64,000 nucleotides of DNA from Thalassospiraceae bacterium LMO-SO8 (GCA_031655335.1 CP134226.1:3406001-3470000); one strand, 5' to 3'. Positions 1-9,959 are shown, counted from the first letter of the stretch. Translations and numbers: made by a program. Notes: generated by a model not told the origin, from the sequence alone.

Positions 1-230
1 AGGGTTTTGGTCCGGGCGTCCGCCCGCAACCGCCGCAGAACTTCGTAACCGTCCAGTTCCGGCAGCATGACGTCCAGAATTAGAATATCCGGCGTGTCGG
101 ATTGCGCGACTTCAAGGGCTTGGCGCCCATTGGTTGTCGTCGCCACGTCGAACCCGGACCGTTCCAAGATGAAAGTCAGCGATTCGACGATGTTCGGCTC
201 GTCCTCGGCAAGCAACACACGTTTCGCCAT
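1..230 (-). CDS. Response regulator receiver domain protein, partial (3' end cut by window edge)
   Basis: Reading the minus strand from the ATG at 230 gives a CheY-like receiver start: an N-terminal beta strand MAKRVLLAEDE with the acidic pair for Mg2+, then DILILDVMLPELDGYEVL, with the phosphoacceptor Asp in LDVMLP. About 76 residues are visible before the window ends, so any output domain is unseen. A GGGAGG lies about 12 nt upstream of the ATG. It is transcribed in the same direction as the XRE-type regulator on its right, with about 100 bp between them. A role in two-component signalling is certain at family level; the signal and output cannot be given. Confidence 0.85.
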   Translation of the reverse strand, partial: MAKRVLLAEDEPNIVESLTFILERSGFDVATTTNGRQALEVAQSDTPDILILDVMLPELDGYEVLRRLRADARTKT

Positions 231-334
231 GTTTCGACGAAACCTCCCAAATTTCTGTTGTTGTTTTTTCTCCCGACCGGGCGATTAGACCCCAGATAAC
301 ACGGGTCTGCAATGCCCATGCGGAAATTCACATG

Positions 335-1729
335 TTACTGAGTCAAGGGGTCTTCCACCCGGTGCGGACAGGATTGCCGCGAACACAATCGGCAGCCCGG
401 GCCGACTTCCTCGACAACGGATGCGGTGTCCGGTGCATAGATCGTCATCCCGGCATCGACTTCGGTCGTGACCAGCATATCGGTCACATAGTGCCGCGGC
501 TTGCCGAACCCGGTCATTCCGGTGTTTCGCGCCCGGGCGATAAAAACAAAACGGTCGCCGGAAGGGAAAAGCGCGCGCTGTCTGATCACCGCCTCCGGAG
601 ACTGCTGGGCCCGGAATAAAACCCACAACGGGCAGGCGGCGGCATACCGGGGAATGATGAGTTTCTCAAACCCGAGCTTTTCGATGATCATGCCCGACGC
701 GTTGGCCTGCAGGTATCCGAAGCGGGGAAGGCCGTCGCCCCTGGGAATCGAGATCAAGCGGTGACAAACGGTGTCGACCTCAGTCGAGTAGGCGTCCGCC
801 AGTGCTTCGATGTCATAGCGGAGATTCTTGGCCTCCTCGGTAAACGCCGCCATCGGCATCAGAATCGCGCCGACCGCGTAATTTGCAAGCATTTGGCGGG
901 CGCGGTCCGCCGCCGCGGTTGTTTCAATTTGGTTGCTGTCCGCGACGATCCGTTGAATCGGACCCGCCAGATGCTCCTCAACCAATGCTTGTGCCTTCAC
1001 CCGCCGGGGCAGCGGCCGCAAGTCGGCCAGCATGTGCGACATCTCGCCGGCGATGGTTTCGATGTCCTCGAAACAGCCGCCATACGCGTCAAACAGCGCC
1101 TCAACCTCGTCGGCCGGGGTGAGAAATTTTTCCGCGTGCACTGATTTGTCCAGGTATGTGGCCAGCGTTTCGCCGTTGTCCGAAAGCACGCGAATTTCTT
1201 CATGGATGATTTCTATGAACCGATCGCGGCGATCGGGGGGCAGGTCGGAATAATCGACGAGAATGTCCGCGACCGAGCGAATGGCGGTCATGCGGTTCAG
1301 CATCTTGTGGATCTCCGCGCCGAGATAGGGGTCGTTCGACAGCCGATCGGACAGGACCTGAGCGCGAACCATCGCCTCGCGTTCGGACTGGGCCAGGGCC
1401 GCGACGGCACGGGCCCAACCGGGAAACCGTCCGATGAATTCACTGGTGCGTTCTCTCTCGACATTCGCGTCCTTTAGGCCGGGCAGATGGGCGATCTCTG
1501 AAAGAGCGGCATTCAACCGTTCTTCCGCCGCGCTTCCCAGGTCGTCCAGGGACAGGTTAAGGGCGCTGGCGATTTTGCGGAGCAGGGCGCCGGCGATGGG
1601 CCGCTTGTTCCATTCGATCAGGTTCAGGTAGCTGGGGGAAATACCGACTTCGCGGGCGAGCGCGGCCTGTGTCATTCCGACCTCCCGCCGATATTGCTGA
1701 ATTCGCGTGCCCAGGATTGCGTTGACCAT
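335..1729 (-). CDS. XRE-family transcriptional regulator with short-chain fatty acyl regulator (DUF2083/ScfR-type) C-terminal domain
   Basis: A cytoplasmic DNA-binding regulator of about 464 residues. The N-terminus carries a helix-turn-helix (QAALAREVGISPSYLNLIE) of the XRE/Cro type. The long middle and C-terminal part resembles the RamB/PccR/ScfR family, which senses short-chain acyl-CoA state in known members, and ends in a Cys-rich tail with CRLCSRQSCPH. The reading frame is open 45 nt further upstream, but the ATG at 1729 is preferred because GAGGCG sits about 8-11 nt ahead of it and the first helix follows directly. It is divergent from an ABC transporter operon and probably controls it, itself, or both through the AT-rich region between them. 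The ligand is not known from sequence. Confidence 0.85.
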   Translation of the reverse strand: MVNAILGTRIQQYRREVGMTQAALAREVGISPSYLNLIEWNKRPIAGALLRKIASALNLSLDDLGSAAEERLNAALSEIAHLPGLKDANVERERTSEFIGRFPGWARAVAALAQSEREAMVRAQVLSDRLSNDPYLGAEIHKMLNRMTAIRSVADILVDYSDLPPDRRDRFIEIIHEEIRVLSDNGETLATYLDKSVHAEKFLTPADEVEALFDAYGGCFEDIETIAGEMSHMLADLRPLPRRVKAQALVEEHLAGPIQRIVADSNQIETTAAADRARQMLANYAVGAILMPMAAFTEEAKNLRYDIEALADAYSTEVDTVCHRLISIPRGDGLPRFGYLQANASGMIIEKLGFEKLIIPRYAAACPLWVLFRAQQSPEAVIRQRALFPSGDRFVFIARARNTGMTGFGKPRHYVTDMLVTTEVDAGMTIYAPDTASVVEEVGPGCRLCSRQSCPHRVEDPLTQ

Positions 1730-1777
1730 TTGAGCGCCTCGTATGTATCGCGCGCCGGAGGGCGCATGTGTCAATAA

Positions 1778-1857
1778 TTTACAAATTAATTATCATAAAA
1801 TGCAATTTTTTACTAAATTATCTATGTAAATCAATTAAATATTGATTCGTTTACAAG
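1778..1857. promoter_or_regulatory. AT-rich divergent control region with four TTTAC(A/T) motifs
   Basis: Between the XRE regulator and the transporter operon the base composition drops sharply to AT-rich. Four related octamers occur: TTTACAAA at 1778-1785, TTTACTAA at 1809-1816, TTTACATA on the minus strand at 1823-1830, and TTTACAAG at 1850-1857. RamB/PccR-type regulators are known to bind TTTGCAAA-like repeats, so these are candidate operators for the adjacent regulator. That assignment is inference; no promoter hexamers are assigned here. Confidence 0.4.
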
Positions 1858-1972
1858 ACTCCCGTCATGTTCGCCCGGGATGGATCAATTCATCGTGGGT
1901 TAAGGCTTCGCAAACAGCCGCAGATATCGATCTGGCCCGCCTACAACAATTCAAATTGGGAGACTTCCAAAC

Positions 1973-3313
1973 ATGAGTGAGTTCAAAATTACGCGCCGTG
2001 GGCTGCTGCAAAGCACCGCCGCGGCCGGTGCCGTTCTGGCGGCCCCGACCATTTTCTCTTCCAAGGCGTTCGCCGCCGGGTATCTGAACGAGCCCAAGGG
2101 CAAGACCGTTACCTTCGGCTTCAACGTGCCGCAGACGGGTGCCTATGCCGATGAGGGCGCCGACGAGCTGCGCGCCTATCAGCTGGCCGTCGAACACATC
2201 AACGGCGAAGGCGACGGCGGCATGCTGAACACCTTCTCCTCGAAGGCGTTGAAGGGTAACGGCATCAACGGCAAAAAGGTCGTGTACGTCACCGGCGACA
2301 CGCAGACCAAGTCCGATGCCGCGCGCGCCAGCGCCAAGCGCATGATCGAAAAGGACGGCGCCATCATGATCACCGGCGGTTCGTCCTCCGGCGTCGCCAT
2401 CGCCGTTCAGGGCCTGTGCCAGGACGCCGGCGTCATCTTCATGGCAGGCCTGACGCATTCCAACGACACCACGGGCAAGGACAAGCGCGCCAACGGCTTC
2501 CGTCACTTCTTCAACACGGAAATGACCGGCTCCGCTCTGGCTCCGGTGCTGAAAAAGAACTTCGGCGCCGACCGTACCGCCTATCACCTGACCGCCGACT
2601 ACACCTGGGGCTGGTCGCAGGAAGGTTCGATCAAGAAGTACACGGAACAGTTGGGCTGGAAGACGGCGGCCGCCGTCCGCACCCCGCTCGGCGCCGGCGA
2701 CTTCTCGCAGTACATCACGCCGGTTCTCAACTCGGGCGCCGACGTTCTGGTGCTAAACCACTACGGCCGCGACATGGTCAACTCGCTGACCCAGGCCGTT
2801 CAGTTCGGTCTGCGCGACAAGCAGGTCAACGGCAAGGAGTTCGCCATCGTGGTGCCGCTCTACAGCCGACTGATGGCCCAGGGTGCCGGTGAAAACGTCA
2901 AGGGCATCTTCGGTTCGACCAACTGGCATTGGTCCTTGCAGGACGAAGGCTCCAAGGCCTTCGTCAAGTCGTTCGGCCAGAAGTACGGGTTCCCGCCGTC
3001 GCAGGCGGCGCACACCACCTACTGCCAGGCCATCCTGTATGCGGATGCCTGCCAGCGCGCCGGCACCTTCCGTCCGTCCGGCGTCGGCAAGGCCCTCGAG
3101 GGCTTTAAGTTCGACGGCCTGGGCAACGGCCCGACGGAATACCGCGCCGAGGATCATCAGTGCTTCAAGGATGTCCTGGTCGTGAAGGGGAAGGAAAACC
3201 CGACCTCCAAGTTCGACGTTCTCGAAGTCGTCGAAGTCACGCCCCGGGCGCAGGTCGAATATCCGGCCAGCCTTTTGGGCGGTGAACTCGGTCCGTACAA
3301 CGACGGCAAATAA
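1973..3313 (+). CDS. ABC transporter substrate-binding protein, branched-chain amino acid type, Tat-exported
   Basis: Periplasmic type I binding protein (Peripla_BP_6/LivJ class), 446 residues. The N-terminus has a twin-arginine signal, TRRGLLQSTAAAGAVLAAP, followed by a likely cleavage after SKAFA near residue 33. The mature part contains the family pattern of a Rossmann-like lobe with TGGSSSGVAIAVQ and a second lobe around GADVLVLNHYGRD. GGGAGA lies about 11 nt before the ATG. It heads a complete liv-like cassette (two permeases, two ATPases), separated from them by a strong hairpin. The substrate cannot be read from sequence; the divergent short-chain-acyl-type regulator suggests a small organic acid or related compound rather than leucine, but this is inference. 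Confidence 0.9.
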   Translation: MSEFKITRRGLLQSTAAAGAVLAAPTIFSSKAFAAGYLNEPKGKTVTFGFNVPQTGAYADEGADELRAYQLAVEHINGEGDGGMLNTFSSKALKGNGINGKKVVYVTGDTQTKSDAARASAKRMIEKDGAIMITGGSSSGVAIAVQGLCQDAGVIFMAGLTHSNDTTGKDKRANGFRHFFNTEMTGSALAPVLKKNFGADRTAYHLTADYTWGWSQEGSIKKYTEQLGWKTAAAVRTPLGAGDFSQYITPVLNSGADVLVLNHYGRDMVNSLTQAVQFGLRDKQVNGKEFAIVVPLYSRLMAQGAGENVKGIFGSTNWHWSLQDEGSKAFVKSFGQKYGFPPSQAAHTTYCQAILYADACQRAGTFRPSGVGKALEGFKFDGLGNGPTEYRAEDHQCFKDVLVVKGKENPTSKFDVLEVVEVTPRAQVEYPASLLGGELGPYNDGK

Positions 3314-3337
3314 TCGGTCCTCCCTGACTGGCCTTAC

Positions 3338-3371
3338 GGTCGCTCCCGGGTCTTACCCCCCGGGAGCGGCC
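3338..3371 (+). promoter_or_regulatory. Intercistronic mRNA hairpin between binding-protein and permease genes
   Basis: A 13-bp stem (3338-3350 pairs with 3359-3371, one G-U pair) closes an 8-nt loop just after the binding-protein stop codon. No T-run follows, so it is not a classical terminator. Hairpins at this place in binding-protein operons usually protect the upstream message from 3' exonucleases and let the binding protein be made in excess over the membrane parts. Confidence 0.7.
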
Positions 3372-3397
3372 AACTATTTCCGTAGGGGTGACAATCC

Positions 3398-4426
3398 ATG
3401 GATGCAATTCTTCTCCAGGTTCTAAATGGCCTTGATAAGGGCGGTGCCTACGCTCTGATCGCGCTCGGCCTGACCATTATCTTCGGCACGCTCGGCGTGG
3501 TGAATTTCGCGCACGGCGCCTTGTTCATGCTGGGGGCCTTCTGCGCGGTGGCGGTCAAGGCGGTTCTGAATATTCAGAAGGTCACGATCGACCCGACGCA
3601 AACGACACCATGGGGCGCCCCCATGGAGATCAAACAGCCCTATGTGGAGGTTTGGTTCGGGGATTACGGCACCACGATCCTTGATTTCTCGGTGCCGGTT
3701 TCCATTCTTATCGCGATCCCCATCATGCTGATGATCGGGATCGCCATGGAGCGGGGCCTGATCCGGTATTTCTACAAGCGGCCGCACGCGGAACAGATTT
3801 TGGTGACCTTCGGTCTCGCGATCGTGCTGCAAGAGATCGTCAAAAGCTATTTCGGCGCCAATCCGATCCCGCAGCCGGCCCCGGACATCGCCAACGGCAT
3901 GATCGATTTCGGCATCCTGGTCGGCTTTGACGCGGGCAACGTGGTCTACCCGGCCTGGCGCTTCATCTATTTCCTGTTTTCCACCGCCATCATCGCGGCC
4001 GTGTTCGCGTTCTTGCAGTTCACGACCTTCGGCATGGTGGTGCGGGCAGGCATGGCGGACCGGGAAACCGTGGGGCTTCTGGGCATCGACATCGACCGCA
4101 GGTTCACCATCGTGTTCGGCATGGCGGCGGTCGTCGCCGGCCTGGCGGGCACCATGTACACGCCGATCCTGAGCCCCGATTACCACATGGGCATGGATTT
4201 CCTGGTTCTCAGCTTCGTGGTCGTGGTCGTCGGCGGCATGGGGTCGCTGGGCGGGGCCGTGTCCGCTGGGTTCCTGCTCGGCATTCTGCAAAGTTTCGCC
4301 TCCATGAACGAGGTCAAGGCGATCCTGCCGGGCATTGACCAGATCATCATCTATCTGATCGCGGTCGTCGTCCTTCTGGTCCGCCCACGCGGCCTGATGG
4401 GCCGGCGCGGCGTGATGGAGCAATAA
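3398..4426 (+). CDS. Branched-chain amino acid type ABC transporter permease (LivH family)
   Basis: Integral inner-membrane permease of 342 residues with about eight hydrophobic segments. The family signature near the N-terminus is clear: NGLDKGGAYALIALGLTII followed by GVVNFAHGALFMLGAF. The C-terminal half has GIDIDRRFTIVFGMAAVVAG and VVVVGGMGSLGGA, typical of LivH. AGGGGTGA stands about 8 nt before the ATG. It forms the translocation pore with the next gene. The insertion after the second helix, with a charged region around residues 55-80, is somewhat long for the family. Confidence 0.9.
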   Translation: MDAILLQVLNGLDKGGAYALIALGLTIIFGTLGVVNFAHGALFMLGAFCAVAVKAVLNIQKVTIDPTQTTPWGAPMEIKQPYVEVWFGDYGTTILDFSVPVSILIAIPIMLMIGIAMERGLIRYFYKRPHAEQILVTFGLAIVLQEIVKSYFGANPIPQPAPDIANGMIDFGILVGFDAGNVVYPAWRFIYFLFSTAIIAAVFAFLQFTTFGMVVRAGMADRETVGLLGIDIDRRFTIVFGMAAVVAGLAGTMYTPILSPDYHMGMDFLVLSFVVVVVGGMGSLGGAVSAGFLLGILQSFASMNEVKAILPGIDQIIIYLIAVVVLLVRPRGLMGRRGVMEQ

Positions 4427-4429
4427 AAA

Positions 4430-5581
4430 ATGTTCGCCAATTCAATCAGCAAAAAAGACCTGCTTCTGCTCGCCGTGTTCACGGCGGCGGTGCTGGCGGG
4501 GCCCATCATTCTGAAACCGATCGGCGCGGGTTATCCGGACCTTCTGCAAAAATTCGCGATCTACGGAATCTTCGCGCTTGGTTTCAATATTCTGTTCGGG
4601 CTGACCGGCTACCTGTCGTTCGGTCACGCGGCCTTCCTCGGCGTGGGCTCCTACACCGCGGTGTGGACCTTCAAGCTGCTGAGCATGAATCCGGTGCCGG
4701 CGATTATCTTCGCGACGGCGATGGGGGGCCTGTTCTCGGCACTGATCGGGTTTATCTCGCTGCGCCGCTCGGGCATCTACTTTTCCATCCTCACGCTGGC
4801 CTTCGCGCAGATGTCCTACAACCTCGCCTATTCGGTGCTGACCCCGATCACCAACGGTGAAACGGGTCTCCAACTGGCCCAGTCCGACCCCCGGGCCCTC
4901 GACGTCGCCTTCGGGCGGGATTACGGCGCCGTGTTGCCGTCGTCGGACCTGTTCGGCATCCAAATGACCGGCTATCCCGGCTTCTATTTCTGCGCCGTCA
5001 TGCTGATCATCTGCTTTTTCATCTCCATGCGCATCTACCGCTCGCCTTTCGGGATGATGCTGCGCGCGGTGAAATCGAACCAGAACCGCCTGAACTTCAC
5101 CGGCGTCCACACGCGGCCCTATGCGCTTACGGCTTTCGTCATTTCGGGCATGTATGCCGGGTTGGCGGGTGGCTTGCTGGCGGTCACCGACCCGTTGGCC
5201 GGGGCGGAACGGATGCAGTGGACCGCCTCGGGCGAAGTCGTGCTGATGACCATCCTGGGCGGCGCCGGCACGCTTCTTGGGCCGGTGATCGGCGCCGGCG
5301 CCATCAAGTATTTCGAAAACATCTTCTCGGCCTTCAACGAAGGCATCCTGATGAAGATCTTCAGCTTCCTGCCCGAGGTTCTGCAACACATCGCCGTGTC
5401 CGTCAGTTCCATGTTCGTGGGCGAAGGCTGGCACTTGACGTTGGGCGCTCTGTTCATGGTCATCGTCATCTTCCTGCCGGGCGGCCTGATGGAAGGCGTC
5501 AGCCGCATCGGCAATCTGATCCGGCGACAACCGCCGGGCGGCGGATCCGGCGGCGTGCCGCAACCGGCGCCGGCGGAATAG
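4430..5581 (+). CDS. Branched-chain amino acid type ABC transporter permease (LivM family)
   Basis: Second pore subunit, 383 residues, starting 3 nt after the LivH stop, with GGAG from the end of livH as ribosome site. LivM signatures are visible: [21 protein letters not shown] near residue 45-65, [16 protein letters not shown], and the C-terminal loop [22 protein letters not shown] that contacts the ATPase. About nine membrane segments are predicted by hydrophobicity. The final 20 residues are a Gly/Pro-rich cytoplasmic tail. Confidence 0.9.
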   Translation: MFANSISKKDLLLLAVFTAAVLAGPIILKPIGAGYPDLLQKFAIYGIFALGFNILFGLTGYLSFGHAAFLGVGSYTAVWTFKLLSMNPVPAIIFATAMGGLFSALIGFISLRRSGIYFSILTLAFAQMSYNLAYSVLTPITNGETGLQLAQSDPRALDVAFGRDYGAVLPSSDLFGIQMTGYPGFYFCAVMLIICFFISMRIYRSPFGMMLRAVKSNQNRLNFTGVHTRPYALTAFVISGMYAGLAGGLLAVTDPLAGAERMQWTASGEVVLMTILGGAGTLLGPVIGAGAIKYFENIFSAFNEGILMKIFSFLPEVLQHIAVSVSSMFVGEGWHLTLGALFMVIVIFLPGGLMEGVSRIGNLIRRQPPGGGSGGVPQPAPAE

Positions 5582-5594
5582 GGAGGATCAGGAC

Positions 5595-6350
5595 ATGAGC
5601 GCTCTATCCGTCAAGAACGTCAACAAACGGTTCGGCGGCCTGAAGGCCCTGGACAACGTCAATCTGGAGATCGAGGCCAGCACGGTCCACGCCATCATCG
5701 GCCCCAACGGCGCGGGTAAATCGACCCTGTTGAACTGCTTCATCGGCCGGCTTGAACCCGATTCCGGGACCGTCACCTTCGACGGCCGGTCGTTGCTCGG
5801 CATGGCGCCGCACGAGATCAACCAGGCGGGCGTCAGCCGGGTTTTTCAGACGCCGGAAATCTTCGGCGACCTGAGCCTGATCGACAACGTCATGATCCCG
5901 AGCTTCGCGCGCCGCGACGGGGCCTTCAAGATCAACGCCTGGACCCCGGTCCGGCGCAATGGGCCGATGGCCGAGAAGGCGATGTCCATGCTTGAGGACG
6001 TCGGCTTGGCGGCCAAGGCCGACGAGACGGCGGCCCACCTGTCGCGTGGCGACAAGCGGCGATTGGAACTCGCCATGTGTCTGGTGCAGGACCCGAAGCT
6101 GCTTCTGCTCGACGAGCCGACGGCCGGCATGGCGCGGGCGGACACCAACAACACGATCGATTTGATGAAACGGATTGCCCAGCGCGGGGTGACCATGGTG
6201 GTCATCGAGCACGACATGCATGTGGTGTTCTCCCTGGCCGAAAGAATTTCCGTATTGGCCCAGGGAACGGTCATCGCCGAGGATACGCCCGAGAACATCA
6301 AGGGGAATCCGAAAGTTCAGGAAGCCTACCTTGGTGGAGCGCATCTATGA
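5595..6350 (+). CDS. ABC transporter ATP-binding protein (LivG family)
   Basis: Cytoplasmic ATPase, 251 residues. Walker A is GPNGAGKST at about residues 37-45; Walker B is LLLLDEPTAGM near 170-180, followed by the H-loop VVIEHDMHVVFSLAERI. The ABC signature reads HLSRGDKRRLELAM, the LivG-style variant of LSGGQ. An ideal GGAGG lies 10 nt before the ATG. It pairs with the next ATPase to energise the LivHM pore, and its stop overlaps the LivF start (ATGA), indicating translational coupling. Confidence 0.92.
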   Translation: MSALSVKNVNKRFGGLKALDNVNLEIEASTVHAIIGPNGAGKSTLLNCFIGRLEPDSGTVTFDGRSLLGMAPHEINQAGVSRVFQTPEIFGDLSLIDNVMIPSFARRDGAFKINAWTPVRRNGPMAEKAMSMLEDVGLAAKADETAAHLSRGDKRRLELAMCLVQDPKLLLLDEPTAGMARADTNNTIDLMKRIAQRGVTMVVIEHDMHVVFSLAERISVLAQGTVIAEDTPENIKGNPKVQEAYLGGAHL

Positions 6351-7180
6351 ACCAGATAGACGAACGGGAGTCTCGTATGGACAAGAGCGCCGAGGAACAG
6401 ACGCTGCTCGAAAACGGCGGGTTTAAAGACGGCACGGCGCCGGGCGTGAAGCCGGTGACGGGGAAGGGCGGACAGCCCGCCTATTTTTCGTGCTGGGACA
6501 TCCACGCCTATTACGGCGAAAGCTATATCGTTCAGGGCGTCTCGTTCGATATCCGTGAAGGGGAGATCGTCGCCCTTCTGGGGCGCAATGGCGCGGGCAA
6601 GACATCGACGCTTCGGGCCATCGCGCGGCTCGACGATCCGGCGCTCAAGCACGGGGAGATCTGGCTCGATCATAAGCCGCTTCACAGCATGCGGGCCCAC
6701 GAAGCATCGCGGAACGGGATTGGGCTGGTGCCCGAGGACCGGCGCATCATCCAGGGCCTGACGGTCGAAGAGAACCTGACCCTGGCCCAGATCGCGCCGC
6801 CGATCGGCTGGTCCATCGAACGCATCTACGAGCTGTTTCCCCGCCTGGGCGAGCGCCGCAATCAGGAAGGCACCACGCTGTCCGGCGGCGAGCAGCAGAT
6901 GCTTGCGATCAGCCGGGCGCTCGCGCGCGACGTGAAGCTGCTTTTGCTGGACGAGCCCTATGAAGGCCTGGCGCCGGTGATCGTGCAGGAGATCGAGCGG
7001 ACCTTGGAAGAGATCAAGTCGCACGGCATGACGACGATCATCGTCGAGCAGAACGCCATCGCCGCCCTGCATCTGGCGGACCGGGCCATCATTCTCGACA
7101 TGGGGAAGGTGGTGTTCGACGGCCTTGCCCAGGAAGTTCTTGAGAATGCCGACATGCGTCAACAGTACCTGGCGATCTGA
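6347..7180 (+). CDS. ABC transporter ATP-binding protein (LivF family)
   Basis: Second ATPase of the cassette, about 277 residues. Walker A is GRNGAGKTS, the signature is LSGGEQQMLAISRAL, Walker B is LLLLDEPYEGLAP, and the H-loop is IVEQNAIAALHLADRA. The start chosen is the ATG that overlaps the LivG stop as ATGA, with GGAG 8 nt ahead. An in-frame ATG at 6377 with GGGAG 6 nt ahead is a real alternative. The N-terminal 45 residues before the ABC fold are longer than usual for LivF (typically about 235 residues). Confidence 0.92.
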   Translation: MNQIDERESRMDKSAEEQTLLENGGFKDGTAPGVKPVTGKGGQPAYFSCWDIHAYYGESYIVQGVSFDIREGEIVALLGRNGAGKTSTLRAIARLDDPALKHGEIWLDHKPLHSMRAHEASRNGIGLVPEDRRIIQGLTVEENLTLAQIAPPIGWSIERIYELFPRLGERRNQEGTTLSGGEQQMLAISRALARDVKLLLLDEPYEGLAPVIVQEIERTLEEIKSHGMTTIIVEQNAIAALHLADRAIILDMGKVVFDGLAQEVLENADMRQQYLAI

Positions 7181-7197
7181 CGGTCGCCTTCCGTAAC

Positions 7198-7222
7198 CGC
7201 GGCCCGAAAACCCGAGGCCGCG
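7198..7222. other. Short GC-rich inverted repeat after the transporter operon
   Basis: A 7-bp stem (7198-7204 with 7216-7222) lies about 20 nt after the LivF stop. No T-run follows immediately, so it is at best a weak or Rho-assisted 3' end for the transporter message. The rest of the 176-nt gap before the chemoreceptor shows no clear promoter hexamers. Confidence 0.3.
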
Positions 7223-7356
7223 AATGAGACGTCAAAAAGACTGGAGGTTTTATTTCTGAACCGTGAGTGAAGCCCGCGCATCAAGACGGGCCTGGGGGCT
7301 GTCCCGATATAGGGAAAGAAAAACTTCCGCTCACACGCAACGTGTAAGGGGAGACG

Positions 7357-9840
7357 ATGATCGTTCAACGAAGAGCGTTTCAGGGGGTTAAGGGCAGGCT
7401 ATTCATCTCGTTCGGGACCGTGACCTTATTGACCATCGCCGCGGGGGGAACGGCGCTATTCGCATTCAACAGCACGGAACGACATTTTCACGCGGTTCTC
7501 GACCGCGCGGTTCCGACCATGGAAACCGCGCTCGAATTGGCCCGCAGCAGCGCATCGCTGTCCGCCAGCGCGCCGGCCCTGGCAAGAGCTCAGAACACGG
7601 AACAGAGCGCCGATATTCTTGAGACCCTCCAGGAGCGGTTATCGCAAATCGGCGACCTGATCGGCAGGCTGGAGGCGTCCGGGCCGCAGGAGGCGACGGC
7701 GCGGATCAAGCCCCTGGTGGCGCAATTCGAGCAGAACATCGAGAACCTGAATCTCGAAGTGGCGAGTGGTCTTGCCGCCAGGGACGAGCTTCAGGTCGTC
7801 GCCCAGCAGGTCATCGATACCCACGAGGCCATTCTCAGGAAACTGGCTCCGATACTCGGCGCGGCCGAAGGCGAGGTCGGGAAGGGGTCGGCAGCGTTGA
7901 GCATCGGAGGGGTTCAGGCGGTCAACGCGCTCATGAACAAGGATCTGCCAAAGCTGCTTCAGCTTCATCAACTGGAAGCATTGGCCCATAAGGCGGCCTT
8001 GCTGGTGATGCTGCCGCGAAAGGCCGCCGCCGGCATGTCGGCGGGGGACGGCCCCACGAAGGTTATGACCGAAGTATCTGAGCGGCTGGCGAACAAGCAC
8101 GGCCTGGCGAAGGTCCAGCCGGCGGTGGCGGCGTATCTGGCCGCCGTCGGCGCCAAGAATCCAGGCGGGGTTCCATCGGCGCACAACAAGTTTCTGGCTG
8201 TGTTGGGTGAACAGGCGAAGACCGCGCGCAGTGATCTGGCCGCCGCCATGCAGAAATTCATGATCGATAATTCCGTACGTGGATCGACCCTGGTCAACAA
8301 GACCATGAAGACCGTCAGCACGTTGTTGCGCATCGAGGCCAAGGTCAACCGTACCGCCGGCCTGATGGCGACCGCGGCGCAGGCCAACGACATTGACCTG
8401 ATCCAGCGCCTGCACGAGGGGATTCTGCTGGCCGTCCGCCAGACCAACTTCGAAATCGGCGAACTTCGGGACAAGGAGATGGCAAGCGCCCTGAAGGAGC
8501 CGGCCGCATGGTTTACGGCGGCATCGGAAGGCGAGGGCAGCATCAGCGAATTACGGAAAAAGGTCATCGGCGCGAACCAGCGCGCGCTGACGATCTTGGA
8601 GGATACGCAGAAGCTATCGGAGAACCTGTCGGCGGAGGTCAGCGCGATTGTCGACACGTCCCGCGCGGAAGTCCGAAGCGGATCCGAAGACATCGTCTCG
8701 GACTTCGCCAAGGGAAAACGTCTGCTCGGTGTGATCGTCGGTCTTGCGGTCGCGATCGCGCTGTTGATCCTGTGGCTTTACGTCGTCCGAAACCTGGGCC
8801 GGCGATTGACGACCTTGACGCAGGCGACCCGGGCGGTCGCGGATGGCCACCTCGACGCGGACATCAACATCGCAGGAACGGATGAAATCGCCGACATGGC
8901 GTCGGCGCTTCAGGTCTTCAAGGACGGTCTGGCAAAGGCGCGGGCCGGCGACCAGCGGGCGGAAGAAGAGCGTGACCGGGCGTCCGCGGCGCGCAAGGCC
9001 GAGATGGCCGAGCTTGCGGATGGCTTCGACACGAACGTCGGCGGGGTCGCCCGTGCGGTCGCGAGCGCGGCGAACGACTTGAAGGCGGCGTCCGAATTGA
9101 TGGCGAGGCTGGCGGAAAAGACCAATTCACAGTCCGCCGTCGTTGCGCGGGCCTCCGAAGAGGCCTCGTCGAACGTGCAGACCGTCAGTGCGTCGGCGGA
9201 ACAACTGGCGGTATCCATTCAGGAAATCGCCCGACAGGTGACGCAGTCCTCTGAAATCGCCGCGAAAGGCGTGCGCGATGCCGAATTGACGAACAGCAAG
9301 GTCCAAGGCCTCGCGCAGGCCGCCGAAAAGGTGGGCGAGGTCATCGACCTGATTACCGATATCGCCGAGCAGACCAACCTTCTGGCGTTGAATGCGACGA
9401 TCGAGGCGGCCCGTGCCGGAGACGCCGGCAAAGGCTTCGCCGTGGTCGCGAGCGAGGTTAAGAACCTAGCGTCGCAGACGGCCAAGGCGACGGAGGAAAT
9501 TGGGCGGCATATCGACGGCATTCAATCCGCGACCCAGGAGTCCGTCGAGGCCATCCGAGGTATCAGCCGAATCATCGACGATATCAACGAGATCGGGTCC
9601 GTGATCGCCGCCGCGGTCGAGGAGCAAGGCGCGGCCACCCGGGAGATCGCCCGGAGCGTCGAGGATGCCGCCTCGGGGACGTCACAGGTCAGCGACAACA
9701 TCGAATCCGTCACATCGGCCGCCGGCGAAACCGGGCAAGCCGCCGCGCGGATTCAGGAATCGGCCCTGAGCTTGACCAGTCAGGCGGATATTCTGAGGGG
9801 AGAGGTCGACAATTTCCTGACCCAGGTGCGGGCCGGCTGA
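7357..9840 (+). CDS. Methyl-accepting chemotaxis protein with large periplasmic sensor domain
   Basis: Membrane chemoreceptor, 827 residues. A first membrane helix spans roughly residues 15-37 and a second roughly 456-478, leaving a helical periplasmic domain of about 420 residues, much larger than the four-helix-bundle type. A HAMP domain follows ([19 protein letters not shown]), then the coiled-coil signalling domain whose conserved tip [19 protein letters not shown] begins near residue 668. AGGGGAG lies 5 nt before the ATG. Its place directly after the ABC transporter suggests it may sense the transported compound or its loaded binding protein; this is inference. Confidence 0.93.
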   Translation: MIVQRRAFQGVKGRLFISFGTVTLLTIAAGGTALFAFNSTERHFHAVLDRAVPTMETALELARSSASLSASAPALARAQNTEQSADILETLQERLSQIGDLIGRLEASGPQEATARIKPLVAQFEQNIENLNLEVASGLAARDELQVVAQQVIDTHEAILRKLAPILGAAEGEVGKGSAALSIGGVQAVNALMNKDLPKLLQLHQLEALAHKAALLVMLPRKAAAGMSAGDGPTKVMTEVSERLANKHGLAKVQPAVAAYLAAVGAKNPGGVPSAHNKFLAVLGEQAKTARSDLAAAMQKFMIDNSVRGSTLVNKTMKTVSTLLRIEAKVNRTAGLMATAAQANDIDLIQRLHEGILLAVRQTNFEIGELRDKEMASALKEPAAWFTAASEGEGSISELRKKVIGANQRALTILEDTQKLSENLSAEVSAIVDTSRAEVRSGSEDIVSDFAKGKRLLGVIVGLAVAIALLILWLYVVRNLGRRLTTLTQATRAVADGHLDADINIAGTDEIADMASALQVFKDGLAKARAGDQRAEEERDRASAARKAEMAELADGFDTNVGGVARAVASAANDLKAASELMARLAEKTNSQSAVVARASEEASSNVQTVSASAEQLAVSIQEIARQVTQSSEIAAKGVRDAELTNSKVQGLAQAAEKVGEVIDLITDIAEQTNLLALNATIEAARAGDAGKGFAVVASEVKNLASQTAKATEEIGRHIDGIQSATQESVEAIRGISRIIDDINEIGSVIAAAVEEQGAATREIARSVEDAASGTSQVSDNIESVTSAAGETGQAAARIQESALSLTSQADILRGEVDNFLTQVRAG

Positions 9841-9959
9841 ACCTTGCCGAGGGGCGGATGCGGGTACAGGGGCGGGGGGCGGATGGGGCAGGTTGACCTG
9901 CATCAAGGCGATGGTGCTCCGATCCCTGTACAACCCGCGGACAACCACATGAGGGCACC

